Shown here piece after piece: positions 31,722-42,784 of a stretch of DNA of 64,000 nucleotides. A program made the position numbers and the translations under genes. The first letter of the stretch is position 1; each line of letters starts with the position of its first letter. The notes under the pieces were generated by a model. It saw only the letters and a list, made by a program, of their open reading frames with translations. It was not told the DNA's origin and made no database searches. The stretch comes from Lumbricus rubellus (taxonomy: Eukaryota > Annelida > Clitellata > Crassiclitellata > Lumbricidae). Location: contig OX243824.1 of NCBI GenBank assembly GCA_945859605.1, positions 30,296,677-30,360,676 on the forward strand. The letters run 5' to 3'.

Positions 31722-34110
31722 AAGTTAGCCCAATTTCACAAATAAACTTCCTAGTTTTAACTGCTTCTAAAGGTTTAGTTAAGAGATCAGCTATCATATG
31801 TTAACTAGGACAATACTTAATGTCTAGTTTCTCCTTTCTGTACATTTCTCGTACAAAATGATATTTAGTTCCGATAAATCACCCAGATCATTTCATGATC
31901 AGGGTTTCATTCATAAGTTCTTCAAATTCCTTGATCATCGAAACTTTTGTTGCTGCTACAATTAAGTCATCCACATGAATTGAAATATAAATCCATCCTT
32001 CATCGTACTGTTTTGAATATAGACATAGATCATTATCACTTCTCTTGAATCCATTAGTGATAAGTACTTCATTGAGCTTTTTGTTCCATTCATTCGCTCC
32101 TTGCTTGAGTCCATATAAATTCTTTTCCAGTTTACAGACAACTTCTGCAGCGCCTTTCTGATATCCATCAGGTTGTTTCATGTAGACTTCATGAGATAAA
32201 TCTCCATTCAGGTAAGCTCTTTCCACATCATAGTGTTTTACCGTCATGCCTTTAAGTCCTGCTATGGTCAAGATAGTTCTCAATGTTGATGGTTTTGCCA
32301 CAGGAGCAAAAACTTCGTCATAATCTTCTCCAAATTTCTGAGAATAACCTTGTGCCACTAAACGTGCTTTATATCTTGTTATATTTCCTTTTTCATCCCT
32401 TTTGATTTTGTAAACCCATTTACTACCAATTGCTGTTTTGTTATCAGGTAGTTCTGTTAAGATCCATGTTCCATTTTCATTAAGGGATTTCATTTCTTCA
32501 TCCATAGCTTTTTGCCAGGATTCCTGTTGTTTACAAGATATTGCTTCCTTGTAACTTCTTGGTTCTGACTCAACCGTTGTTACTTTATTCATGGTTTCAA
32601 TTAATCTTTCAGGTTGTTTACCTTTGTTAACTCTTTCTGATCTCCTTAAGTTTGCATGTGAGTCTGTAGTTTCTGTATCCTGTTGAATAATTACCTCCTC
32701 TGGTAATAATTGATGTGTTGGAAAATGAACAATTTCATCATCAAAGTCTGAATTTGATGACTGCTCTTCAACATCAATGTCTAAATCACTCACTTCCGAT
32801 AAATGTGGATCAGTTTCAAGAAATATCACATCTCTACTAATGTACACTTTGTCCGTGTTCATATCTAGTAGTCTGTAACCTTTTGTACCTCTTTCATAAC
32901 CTACAAAAATTAATATCTTGGCTTTGTCATCCAATTTCTGTCTTTTCTCTGCTGGAATTGCCACATAAGCTTTTGATCCGAATCTCTTTATGTAGCTTAT
33001 ATTTGGTTTCCTTTTGTTCCATCTTTCAAAAGGAGTGCCTTCAATCCCTTCAACTGGTAATCTGTTCTGTAAATGATTCGCTGTCATAATGGTTTCGCCC
33101 CAATATTTTAGCGGTAGATCTGCATCCTTTAACATACATCTTGTCATCTCAGTAAGATACCGATTCTTTCTTTCAGCACAACCATTCTGTTGCGGAGTAT
33201 AAGGGGTTGTGAATTCAGCTTGAATTCCTTCACTTTTCATGAATTTCTGTAACCTTTCGGCTGTGTATTCCCCTCCTCTATCTGAACGGATTCTTTTCGG
33301 CGTTTTACCAAATTTTGTCTGGACATGCTTGACATACTCTTGAATTTTGTCAGGTACTTCAGATTTATTTGCCAATAAATACACTTCTGTATATTTACTG
33401 TGATCATCAATCATCGTCATGAAATATCTTTTCCAACCTGGTGTTGTTGTCTGCATTGGTCCACAGACATCTGTATGAATTAAGTCTAGAATCTCATCTG
33501 ACTTGGAATCTGACTTCTTTGAAATAGACTTTCTTGTCATCTTTGCTTCAATACAACATTCACAAACACCTGAGAATTTACACGGCTTGATGACGATCCC
33601 TGATACTTTAGTCTGATTCACCATGTTTTGAATAGCTTTTGAATCTCTGTGTCCCATTCTGTTGTGCCAAATGTGTATGCAACCTGTGCAACTTTGTGCA
33701 ACCTGTGCAATATGGGTTTCTTTTACTTTATTTGTTTGTTCAGAGATTCTCACTTCAAATAAATCATTTTTGTCATCTGCAATTGCTATTGTTTCTCCAT
33801 CCTTTATTATGATGCATTTGTTTTCTTTGAAAACCACTTCACAACCTTTATTGACAAGTTTCTTTACTGATAGCAAATTTCCTTTCAATTGTGGTACGTA
33901 CAAGACTTCACACAATTTTGCAACATGTATCTCTCCGTTTTCCTTTATGAAATTAATCATTACATCACCACTTCCTGCAGTTTGAATCTTCCGACCATCA
34001 GCGAGAAAAACTTCACTTTTATACTGTCTGTTAATGTTCAAGAAGAAATTTCTGTTACTACACATGTGTGTTGTTGCACCTGAATCAACGTGCCAAATAC
34101 AATTGTAATT
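31722..34110 (-). pseudogene. Copia pol, internally deleted
   Basis: The main frame runs from about 34110 to 31888 on the minus strand. Its domains are an aspartic protease (WHVDSGATTHMCS), a GAG-pre-integrase His/Cys module (HIWHNRMGH...CECC), an integrase core (HTDVCGP, DDHSKY, SDRGGEY, NGCAERKN), and a reverse transcriptase with QGYSQKFGEDYDEVFAPV, YLNGDL, LYGLKQG and the catalytic HVDDLIVAA. The frame stops after the palm. Further minus-strand remnants at about 31860-31730 (YCPS, MIADLLTKPLEA) are the very end of RNase H, so roughly 200 codons between them are deleted. Confidence 0.9.
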
Positions 34111-34850
34111 GTAATTGTAATTGAACATTTTTATAGCGCCGCTCACAGAGTCAGTGACGACTCTACTCAGAGGCGCTCTCTGCACTAACTAGCCGAAATG
34201 ATGTTAAGTTAACAGTCCTAGCGAGCAAAAAATAACAACAAGTTGCAAAACAAAACACAGTTAGCTGAAAGAGTCACCGGTGGCAAGCCCTCGCAAACAC
34301 GTAGAGTTGACCATCAGATTCCCGTAGAGCTGGTAGATGGCGTGGTTGATCAGAGTCTCTGGTAGGTGGTAGATGACTCCCGTCCGGTTAATCGTTGAAG
34401 CTCCAGCACGGATGCGCGTAGTAGAAGGCATTCGTCGCTTGTCGGTCGGTAGTTGGAAGCGCCGCCGTTGACAGCTGCAGTCGAGGTCAGTCCATGCGCT
34501 GACCCGCGTGAGCCGACCTCCGGCGATGTAAACACCGGCTTGCAGCGGCGTACACGCATGGCGTATGGTGCGACCTGGCTGTGCTGTCTGTGCATCATAG
34601 GGATGGTCGCTGATGCACTAACGTGGCCAACGCGACTTACAACAAAAACCCTCTAACCAGCGCAAAATCCTTGAGAAATCCAACGAAAAATCCAGTACGC
34701 GAGTCTAGAAGCAGAAAACTCCAAACTGGCTGAAACAACTGTGAAAATTCTGCGTTTTGATGAAATAGTCCGTCGAAATGACAGAGAGGTCGGTAAACGA
34801 CCACATGGCCGCTGACCTGCGCAGTAGAGGTCCAACTGATGTCTTTTTCG
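34095..34850 (-). mobile_element. SINE/LINE-like insert between Copia gag and pol
   Basis: On the minus strand it ends with GAGCGCCTCTGAGTAG, GCGGCGCTATAAAAATG and a (TTACAA)n tail at 34097-34122, the same 3' tail as the SINEs and LINE in this window. The body (about 650 bp) has no coding sequence I recognise. It interrupts the Copia internal region. Confidence 0.65.
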
Positions 34851-34856
34851 TATGCT

Positions 34857-35720
34857 TTAAGACATGTATGTGCTACTTTTTTCTGAAGGTTTTTCTTCAG
34901 TAAAATTTTCTCTCAATGTTTTTGCCACATGGTCTGTGTTTCTTTCCTTCCACTGGATGTACTTTCTGCAATCACTTTTTAAATGGTTAGGTTTATTACA
35001 GAAAAAACATGTGCGAGATTCTTTAGGATGTGTTTCTGGTTTTGTTGCCTTTAAAGCCTTTAATTCTTGTCCTTTATGTGTTGCGAAATTACTTGTCCTT
35101 CTTGCAGACTCTTCAAGCAATTTTCCTTTGACTAATTCCACAGTCAAATCATCTTCAGGTCTGCTTTCTAATGCTGTAATCAGTGTCCCATAACTTTCTG
35201 GAAGACTACTGAGGAAGAAAGCGACTGTTAAATGCTCTGCCAACGTTTCTCCCAACGATGTTAGCTGGTCGATTAAATTCTCCATTTCTGCAAGATGGTT
35301 TTGCATATCGCCATGCTCTGTTAACTTTAATGCACACAGTTTCCTTAATAAATTTACTTTACTGGACAGTGTTGCCTTTTGGTGATACTTTTTCAGTTCT
35401 TCCCATGAACCTTTTGCCGTAGTTTGCTTTCTTACTAGATGAAGTTGATTATCTTCAACTAACAACCCTATCGTGGCTCGTGCTTTTCCATCTTTACTTT
35501 GCCACGTTTCCGTAATAGGATTAGGAGTTTCTTTAATGACAGTGTCCCACAAATCCTCTTTAATTAACAGGAGTTCAACTTTAAACTTCCATGTTTGATA
35601 GTTCTGATTATTCAACTTTGCGATTTTACCTTTATCCGTCATTTTTATTCTTTCGGAGAAAAGAAATAAACAACTGTTTCTTGCAATTCTGTCACGATGA
35701 AGAGAACAGTCACATGTCAC
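34857..35720 (-). CDS. Copia gag
   Basis: About 265 aa from the likely ATG at 35642 (MTDKGKIAKLNNQNYQTWK). It contains the UBN2-type gag core (WEELKKYHQKATLSSKVNLLRKL, DMQNHLAEMENLIDQL, FFLSSLPESYGTLITAL) and a CCHC zinc knuckle (CFFCNKPNHLKSDC). It forms the virus-like particle of the retrotransposon. The frame is open, and pol follows after the inserted SINE-like sequence. The in-frame extension upstream of the chosen ATG runs into the leader. Confidence 0.88.
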   Translation of the reverse strand: MTCDCSLHRDRIARNSCLFLFSERIKMTDKGKIAKLNNQNYQTWKFKVELLLIKEDLWDTVIKETPNPITETWQSKDGKARATIGLLVEDNQLHLVRKQTTAKGSWEELKKYHQKATLSSKVNLLRKLCALKLTEHGDMQNHLAEMENLIDQLTSLGETLAEHLTVAFFLSSLPESYGTLITALESRPEDDLTVELVKGKLLEESARRTSNFATHKGQELKALKATKPETHPKESRTCFFCNKPNHLKSDCRKYIQWKERNTDHVAKTLRENFTEEKPSEKSSTYMS

Positions 35721-35802
35721 GCTATACCGCGTAGTTGACCGGATTTTCCTTATTAAAGTATCGCATCCTAAACTCTATAACTGTTTGTGATCATTGTGTG
35801 CA

Positions 35803-35816
35803 CTGGGCCCATAACC
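35803..35816 (-). promoter_or_regulatory. Copia primer binding site, initiator-Met half-tRNA type
   Basis: Directly beside the upstream LTR the minus strand reads GGTTATGGGCCCAG, complementary to the anticodon arm of initiator tRNA-Met, as in Drosophila copia where an internal tRNA fragment primes reverse transcription. Confidence 0.8.
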
Positions 35817-35957
35817 TGTTAAGAAACGAAGCTGATCACCTTCACGTATAAGAGATTTAATAGGATTAATATTGAATATCTCAGAAACACAAACTAGCCA
35901 TTTTGGCTTCATCAGTCCGGAAAACAAGTCAAGTAAGCAAGGAACAAGAACATAGAC

Positions 35958-35965
35958 TAGGCCTA
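35958..35965. repeat. TAGGCCTA in one Copia LTR, TA in the other
   Basis: Upstream LTR: AGACTAGGCCTATACAAC. Downstream LTR: AGACTATACAAC (TA at 31612-31613). LTRs are identical at birth, so the 6-bp difference arose after insertion. Confidence 0.9.
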
Positions 35966-36094
35966 TACAACTTCTAGAGTAAACATAGTCGTTATACTAA
36001 TAGCGCTACTTATAAAGTTCAACAATTTGTCGATTGGCTCTAGTTTAGGGAAAACAGAGATGGTTACGTACACATTTCCGTATTGGTCCGGCGC

Positions 36095-36440
36095 TGCTTT
36101 GAGGGTTTGGCTCCTTTATACTTGCAGGAGCTCTGTTGCTCGACCACGCATGCTCAACGCCGCTGCTCTCTCCGCTCAGCTGCACAAGCGGAACTTATTG
36201 TTCCACGCTCACGGACTGCAATCAGGCAGCGCCGTGCTTTCTCCGTGGCTGGTCCTGCGACCTGGAATGAGCTCCCTGTTATCCTTCGTCAAATACCTAT
36301 TAGCCTTTCTACTTCTACTTCATTTCTTTCTCTTCTCAAGACTGTCTTATTCGACCGGGGTTGGACTGGGAGCGCTCCTGAGTAATAACATTGAAGGAGC
36401 GCTATATCAAATTCTCAGTAAATAAATAAATAAATAAATA
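36095..36440 (+). mobile_element. LINE 3' end, partner family of the SINE
   Basis: Encodes SSVARPRMLNAAALSAQ and, one frame over, IVPRSRTAIRQRRAFSVAGPATWNELPVILRQ..LKTVLFDRGW. It ends GSAPE-stop within GGGAGCGCTCCTGAGTAA. The 3' UTR GAAGGAGCGCTATATCAA and (AAATA)n follow. It is 5'-truncated with a frameshift. Confidence 0.82.
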
Positions 36441-36639
36441 AATGTCTCAGTACCGTTACGCATTGAGTAGGCCTACATAATTTATGTGAGCAACCATTAT
36501 TTTTCTCACCACTGCATTTCAAACTACATGATTGAAACACAATAATGTATCATATTGCAATATTAGCCTGTCATGCTTACCCGTGTGCAAGAAATTTTCC
36601 AAAGTAGTTGAAAGACGATAAAATGGCCGATTCCCTTTT

Positions 36640-36885
36640 GCTGTTCCAAGCAATCACGCAAATAACTCAATACGGTATACTTATGCATGGTTCCACCTGC
36701 TTCTGAATGCATGGCAAGGAGAGAAAAGTGTTCAATAGTGTACCCAAATATACCATCTGCAATGCGACTGGCTCAGTATGGTGAAGCACTTCCCGTTTCG
36801 GATCTACCGAAAGAATTTGTTTTGTCACTGATTCAGATGATGATGAGGGAAGCGACTTAAGGTTTTCTCCGCAACCTTCAACATC
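36640..36885 (+). pseudogene. Decayed single-exon gene family, 5' part
   Basis: Broken frames encode VYPNIPSAMRLAQYGEALPVSDLPKE and TDSDDDEGSDLRFSPQPSTS. From memory these fit a mobile-element-like protein family common in ants, aphids and Hydra (IPSA.RPV.H...LPVP.PP, SDE). The similarity continues at 38558 after the LINE, so the LINE jumped into this gene remnant. Confidence 0.5.
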
Positions 36886-38557
36886 AAATCAAATCAAATC
36901 AAATCAAATCATTTTATTTTGTAACCAAACAATCTTTTACAATTATGCAGTTACAAATCACATTTTCAAATTAGAATGGCCACAAGGATGGGCCCTGAAG
37001 GGATCACTGACCCCGCTGATAGGGACACCTACGTACATGTGAAACGAAAAGATGAAACGGCCGACAATTGCTACTAACAAGAAGTGAATGATTACAACTA
37101 CTTCTGGTATCTTAACTAAACCAGACAATGTAAACTCTTAACTACATAAAAAGAAGAAAAAAAGTTAGAGTCAACAAGTGCAAGACATGTGTGTGTGCGC
37201 GTGTGTGTGCGTGCGTGTGTGCGTGTGTGTGGCTTACATGGACCAACACATTGTTACATCATAACACAATGTTGCCATTATTGACAAGGTGAGAGCGAAA
37301 CTTTTTCTTAAACAATGATAGTGATGGAGATTGCCTAACTTCTTGAGGGATTTTATTCCAGATTGAAGGACCAGTGGCTCTAATACAGAAAAGACGGGTA
37401 TTTGTGCGAGCAAAGATGCATCTGTAATTTGACGAGTTTCTTGTTGAATGAGAATGGATCTGAGAAGCAAGATTAAAGAATCCCTTGAAAACAGGAGGGA
37501 GCAAACCGTGGTCAAAGCGATACATAAATTCTCCTGATTGATAGAGTTGAATCTGCTCAAATTTTAATATGTTATAATCACAAAATAAGGGGTTGGTATG
37601 CGATAAATATGTAGTACCAGCCACTTTTCGAATGACCCTTTTTTGGAGTATTATCAGTCTATGCAGTCTAGTAGTGTAGTTAGATGCCCATATTAGATTA
37701 CAGTATGCTAAGTATGGATACACAAGCGAATAATATAGTTTTACACGGATAGAGGAAGGTAGTAGGTATGCAGTACGTGCTATTATCCCAGTATTTTTAG
37801 CAATTTTTGAGGAAATACATTTTATATGATCTATCCATGTTAAATGTTGATCCACATAGACTCCCAGAAATTTTGTGGACTCTACCCTAGAGAGATTGGA
37901 TCCATTAATACATAGTATAGGAAGTTGGGAGGGACAGGTTTTCCTATGAGACCTAAATAAGATATAGTTTGTTTTAGTAAGATTAAGTGTAAGTTTATTG
38001 GCACAAAACCAATCTGCTGCTAGTGTCAGCTCTGTATTTACTATATCAAAGAGGGTTTCCAGAGAACTATGAGAATAGAAGACATTCGTATCATCTGCAA
38101 ACAATATGAAATATAATTTAGAAGAAACATTAGGGAGGTCATTTATATAAATTAGAAATAGTAGGGGGCCCAAGTTAGAACCTTGTGGTACTCCATATTT
38201 AATTGCTTTTAACGCAGAGAAGGAGCCATTGCAATAGACACATTGCGAACGACTTTCCAAATAACTTTTAAACCACAGAAGTTGATTGCCTCGTACACCA
38301 TATCTTTCCAATTTGGTTAATAAAATCTCATGGTCGACCGTATCGAAGGCCTTGGCCAAGTCGAAAAAAACACCTAGTGAGTACTCATTTCGTTCAATGG
38401 CAGCAGAAATTCTATCTTGCATACTTAACAAAGACATAGATGGAGAATGCCCAGCTTGAAAACCGTGTTGGGATGAAAATATAATTTCGTTCTTTGCAAG
38501 AAACTTATTAATGCGTTCATACATAATTTTCTCAAAGAATTTAGAAAAATAGGGGAT
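36886..38557 (-). mobile_element. 5'-truncated non-LTR retrotransposon (CR1/Jockey-like)
   Basis: The minus strand 38524-37259 encodes 421 aa of reverse transcriptase: FSSQHGFQAGHS, FFDLAKAFDTVDHEIL, GVRGNQLLWFKSYL, YGVPQGSNLGPLLFLIYINDL, the catalytic FADDTNVF, TKTNYILF, TKFLGVYVD, and a C-terminal RATGPSIWNKIPQEVR..LFKKKFR block. The frame is intact in this part; endonuclease and ORF1 are missing through 5' truncation. The 3' UTR includes a (GT)n stretch at 37190-37231 and ends in a (GATTT)n tail at 36886-36912. The good frame suggests a fairly recent insertion. Confidence 0.9.
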
Positions 38558-39430
38558 GATTCAATAGATCTGCCACTGTGTATCATCTGCGCCACACTTT
38601 CTGACTCAAGGTGAACTGAACTATCTTGTTCACGACCTGGACCTATCCAGGGCCAAGGCGGAGTTACTTGGACCAAGGCTTGAAAGAATGGAATCTTCTC
38701 CTGGAAAATGCCCGAGTAACATCGTTTCGCACTCGTCATGGGCAGTTTGAGGAAAATTTCACCAAGGAGGATGACCTTGTCTTCTGCTCCGATGTAGATT
38801 GTCTGATGAATGTCCACGGAATCAAACATTACCATCAAGAATGGCGACTACTCATAGACTCCACGAAATTGAGTCTCAAAGCAGTGTTGCAGCATAATGG
38901 AAACCAACATTCATTCCGTTCGGCCATGCTGTCCTAGTGAAGAAACCTATGACAACCTAAACACTTGTTGAATGCTGTTCAATGCAGTAGGTCTGGATGG
39001 CATCTCTGTTGTGACTTGAAGCTGTACTGGCTCTCTCGACGAGTCTGCAGCTTGGATATACTGAACACTGCGGTTTTCTATGTGAATACACTGAATAGGA
39101 CAGTCGAGAAAGGACTTTGCACTAAGTTAGGAAAATCTGGCATGGGAGGAAATCTCTGAGTGCCGGAGAGAAATAGGCTAAGTGCAACACCTAGCAATGG
39201 TTGAAACCCCAAAAATCCTGCTATCGTCGCTAAACACCAAACTCAGTGTGATGAAGAACATCATATAATTCGTGTACCGGACTGGATAAGCTTTCGGGTA
39301 CTTGTATGACGAATTCTTTGCCAGAGCAAAAATTAAAGAGGGCATTTTTTTTATCAGATTGGTCAGCTATTCGACAACCAGCCTCAGGGTGACGAGGAAC
39401 AAGCTTCGGACGCATTTCATCTGGTGTTAA
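38558..39430 (+). pseudogene. Decayed single-exon gene family, 3' part
   Basis: Several frames keep LTQGELNYLVHDLDLSRAKAELLG, WNLLLENARVTSFRTRH, FCSDVDCLM, HQEWRLLIDSTKLSLKAVLQHNGN, FLCE and then KIKEGIFF-like blocks, in the order of the widespread family noted at 36640. There are stops and frameshifts throughout. Function unknown; I recall it only as uncharacterised single-exon proteins. Confidence 0.55.
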
Positions 39431-39682
39431 CTAATTTCTTCTGTATTGTCAGGGCAGAAAACTACAAGGATTTGGTTTAGTAATGTTGTCTATGACTCTA
39501 TGTATCGCAAAGTTGGCTGCTATGTAGCCTATCCTGAAAGATCCACTTCTTCGTTCCCACTTGGATTTTTCCGTCAACTGCAGCATGGATATAGTGATGA
39601 GGACGGTGAACGTTTTCAAGAAGATATTGCATTCATGGAAAACAATATCAGTATATGTTGGCTGACTATACACCTACTATGT

Positions 39683-39893
39683 TGGGCGCTGTGCTGTGGG
39701 GGTTTATTCAGTGCCTTGGAGTAGCAAGGTTTTAGGTTTCAATCCACCTCAAGTCGCCGCATAGGGACTCTGAACAAATCCTTCACTCGCAGTTGCTCGT
39801 GCGCTTCATAAAACTCCGATTCAGTGTCCGCGCAGATCGGGAGCGCCTCGGAGTAGATTCCTGAAGGAGCGGTATAACAAGTGCTCATAAATA
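39683..39893 (+). mobile_element. tRNA-derived SINE, diverged
   Basis: A GTTGGGCGCTGTGCTG start, B-box-like GGTTTCAATCC, TTCACTCGCAGTTGCTCG, GGGAGCGCCTCGGAGTAGA and GAAGGAGCGGTATAACAAG. An older copy of the family with a mutated B box. Confidence 0.75.
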
Positions 39894-39899
39894 GGTCTA

Positions 39900-40318
39900 C
39901 TTGGACATTCGCCGGAGATAGGCTAATCCTGAGCAGTTGTACAAGAGACTGTGGGAAGTAGAAGCAAATTTAACTGGTAAAAATGTCATATGTAGGCTAC
40001 GCATTGTTCTATTAATAGAAACTCTTGAAGATTTCAGAGAAACTGGAGCCAATTTTGAAATTTCATTGTCATATTCGTGTTCAGCACCATAAAATCTGTA
40101 AGAAATTGCAAATTTCATGTCAGAGGCAAAACTTTCATGAAAATTTGTTGTCCAGTGAATTATTAGAAGGTTTCCTTGGAAATATCTATGAAATTATAAA
40201 TTATAAATGTTGAAAATTTGCATACGTGTAATCTGATTGAATTGATTATTTATTTGAACTGATGGTCGGTCAAGAATTTTATGCTTTACATTCTAGATTT
40301 TCTATAAGTTGTCTACTA
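39900..40318 (-). repeat. Dispersed repeat, uninterrupted relative of the Copia target
   Basis: Minus strand 40170-40020 matches 29718-29812 joined to 36025-36060 (CACTGGACAACA, GGTGCTGAACACGAATATG, AATTGGCTCCAGTTTCTC), confirming that the Copia element interrupted such a repeat. The remainder shows nothing. Confidence 0.65.
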
Positions 40319-41215
40319 CAGGGTGGGCCGTAAAAAAGTAACCCCTAAGGTTTTTTGCCCATATCTTGGCCAGAAGTAAGAATTTAAAAATGAAATTTTA
40401 CAGGCTAAAAGACAATTCATATTTACACATGATGGCCAGATTTCATCAAAATATTTCAAGCAGAACAAAAGTTATATCACTTTTAGTGAGGCCACCCCTC
40501 GTTTTTTGACGATTCCAAAACGAAACGCAACAAAAAGTAACAAAAACATAATTTTATTAAGTCTCATCTCAACAAACTGTTGTCAAATGAACTTGATAGT
40601 GCTTCACAACTTGTGTTCAATGTGCCCACCACCAGTGTCAAAACTTCTTTTGAGTCTCTTTGCAAAGTTCATGATGGACCTGTTGATTAATCTGACAGAT
40701 TCCTTAATTATCAATTTGATTGTCATCTTGCTAAGTGACTTCTCAGTGACGTGCAGCTAAACTGGTACCCTGTTTCTTTTTAAAATAGTAGTAATAATGA
40801 TCATCTTACATTATCAAGGCTATTTGATAACAAATATTTGAGGTGAGACTTAATAAAATTGTGTTTTGTGCTATTTTTTGTGTGTTACCCTTCTGAATCG
40901 CCAAAAAAACGGTGGGCCCTCACTGAACGTGGTATAACTTTTGTTCTGTTTGAAATATTTTGATGAAATTTGGCCATCATGTGTAGAAAAAAAACCTAAA
41001 ACATTGCGTTTCGTTTTTGAAACGTCAAAAAATGGTGAGTGACCTCCCTAAAAGTGATATAACTTTTGTTTTGCTTGAAATATTTTTAAGAAATATGGCT
41101 ATCATGTGTAAATATGAATTGTCTATAAGACTGTAAAATTTTATTTCGATATTTTTACTTTTGGCCACGATATTGGCAAAAAACCTAGGGAGGGGGTCTT
41201 TTTTGGCGCACCCTG
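40319..41215. mobile_element. Mariner/Tc1-type MITE
   Basis: 897 bp flanked by TA on both sides. The terminal inverted repeats begin CAGGGTGGGCCGTAAAAAAG and CAGGGTGCGCCAAAAAAGAC, and the arms remain similar for about 200 bp (GGTTTTTTGCC, TTGGCCA, CATGATGGCCA, CGAAACGCAA). There is no transposase frame. A partial copy lies at 13624-13950. Confidence 0.85.
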
Positions 41216-41557
41216 TATATCGTCCACATCGAAGCTGGTGAAAGACTGCTGCTACGTGGTGATCTGAACTGTTCAATGCCCCCTTAACGGGGGCATTGAA
41301 GTCATGCAATGATTCAGTTATAAACATATAACTCACTGTTCCATATAAAAGACTTCGCTTTTGTAAATGTGCTCCTGAACATTTCGATGAATGCATCATT
41401 TTTATTAAACCCTCTGGTGACTAGAAAATCCTTCCATTACGTCAACTCTTCTCTTTCATCGATATTTTTATATGCTTTTTGTTTGGATATAACTGACACA
41501 GTTTTATCGAATCTATGACGGTAGCAATATTATTAAGCCGATTCTGGTTAATTTCAG
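41216..41557. other. Intron sequence, nothing recognised
   Basis: Contains a GGGGGCATTGA inverted pair near 41275-41300, GCCCCCTTAA/GGGGGCATTGAA. No gene evidence. Confidence 0.45.
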
Positions 41558-41677
41558 ATCCAAACATCTGTGACATCAGCAACCCTTGTCTATTCGGAGC
41601 CACCTGCATCCAGCAACCTAACGGTGGATACGAATGCATCTGTGCGCCTGGATACACCGGACAGAACTGCTCAGCTG
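41558..41677 (+). CDS. Host gene 2: EGF-like exon 1
   Basis: A 120-bp, phase 1-1 exon between ATTTCAG and GTAAAT. It encodes NICDISNPCLFGATC, GGYECICAPGYTGQNCSA with six Cys. Its sequence is closer to standard EGF consensus than the gene 1 modules. It is probably joined to the N-terminal exon at 29.0 kb across an intron filled by Copia, LINE and SINE insertions. Confidence 0.88.
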
Positions 41678-42085
41678 GTAAATTGCTCTCAAGAACTCTT
41701 TAGCAGCGCAACACATGTTATTTTCCACCGGACATTTTCACGTCCACAGATTCCTGATTAGACTAATCGATAATAGTTTAATCTAATTATTTTACTCCAT
41801 GCATAATGTGATATTTGCGCGTCTGATTTGCTAATCTGATCAAATGAAACATGATACCGGTAACTTCAATAGTTCGAAAGTTGTAATGGAGAAGGCATCA
41901 TTCAATTTCCATGGTGGGCTAAAAAGGTTATTTCCTAACAGTTTGAACAAAAGTATAAATTTTTATATTACATTTCACATGCAAGAAAATTCATATTTAC
42001 GTATATTGGTCAATAGTCGCTGTGACCTGGACGCACCTTGTTGCAATTGTAAGAAGCAATTAATATTTGTTGTTTCTGCTCATAG
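41678..42085. other. Intron sequence, nothing recognised
   Basis: Ordinary AT-rich intron ending in CTCATAG. Confidence 0.5.
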
Positions 42086-42199
42086 TTATCAACTACTGCG
42101 AAAGTGATCCTTGTTTGAGTGAAGGAACCTGTCTGCCAATCATTAATGGCTACGTCTGTCAATGTCCGCCTGGATACACAGGCGACCACTGCGAATACG
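42086..42199 (+). CDS. Host gene 2: EGF-like exon 2
   Basis: A 114-bp, phase 1-1 exon between CTCATAG and GTCAGT. It encodes [31 protein letters not shown] with six Cys. The donor is a weaker GTCAGT. It lies between EGF exons at 41.6 and 43.5 kb with the same phase. Confidence 0.88.
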
Positions 42200-42784
42200 G
42201 TCAGTTTGACTTTTTTCTTATCAAGTCAGAATTTTGTCGAGTGACATCTGAAGTCATCTCTCTAAAACGTTCAAATGCGAAAGATTTTTGAAGGGAATTT
42301 GTAATGATCATTGATCAATACACAGGGATAACATTTAGCTAATAATTCTTTTGAACCCAGAGTGAGAGATTTATTTTGAGCTTCGGGGGCCGGGTCCATG
42401 ATTGACCGGTAACTTATACATCGTAGGTTATCTCTGTGTCTTCTTGGTCTGGTTTTTCCTACTTTAGGCCGAATGAGGCTGGGTGTTGGTACGCTATTGT
42501 AAAATATATTTTTCAGTTTGATAGTTAACAGAGTTCGCCGTGCATGGTGGTGATGATGGCGGTGGTGATGGTGGTGATGCTGGTAGCAGTTGTTTTGCTA
42601 GTGTTCATCTGGTCACCTGGTGCCGTCAGCTCTTGGAGCTCTGGCGATAGTTACGATGTATCCTCTCCAGTGCTAGTGTTATAAATATAATTCCTAAGAG
42701 TAACTGTGTTGTCTTAAGCGTAAACAGACAGTCTGTCATTGCCTTTTTTGGTTCGAATTCACGTTCTGATGTGTGAGATATGAC
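42200..42784. other. Intron with a GGTGATGAT-type simple repeat
   Basis: 42545-42595 is a short GGTGATGGT/GGTGGTGAT repeat; otherwise nothing recognised. Confidence 0.55.

Larger units (their letters stand above)
29813..36024 (-). mobile_element. Copia-type LTR retrotransposon with nested insertions
   Basis: The LTRs begin TGTTGAACTT and end TTAACA on the minus strand. The upstream LTR is 35817-36024 (208 bp). The downstream LTR is 29813-31671, enlarged by a foldback element. The 5-bp target duplication ATTTG is exact on both sides (29808-29812, 36025-36029). A primer binding site, gag and a pol in protease-integrase-RT order are present, which defines Copia. The RT/RNase H region is mostly deleted, and a SINE-like insert separates gag from pol, so the copy is dead. 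The LTRs differ at few positions apart from the insertion and one TA/TAGGCCTA difference. Confidence 0.92.
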
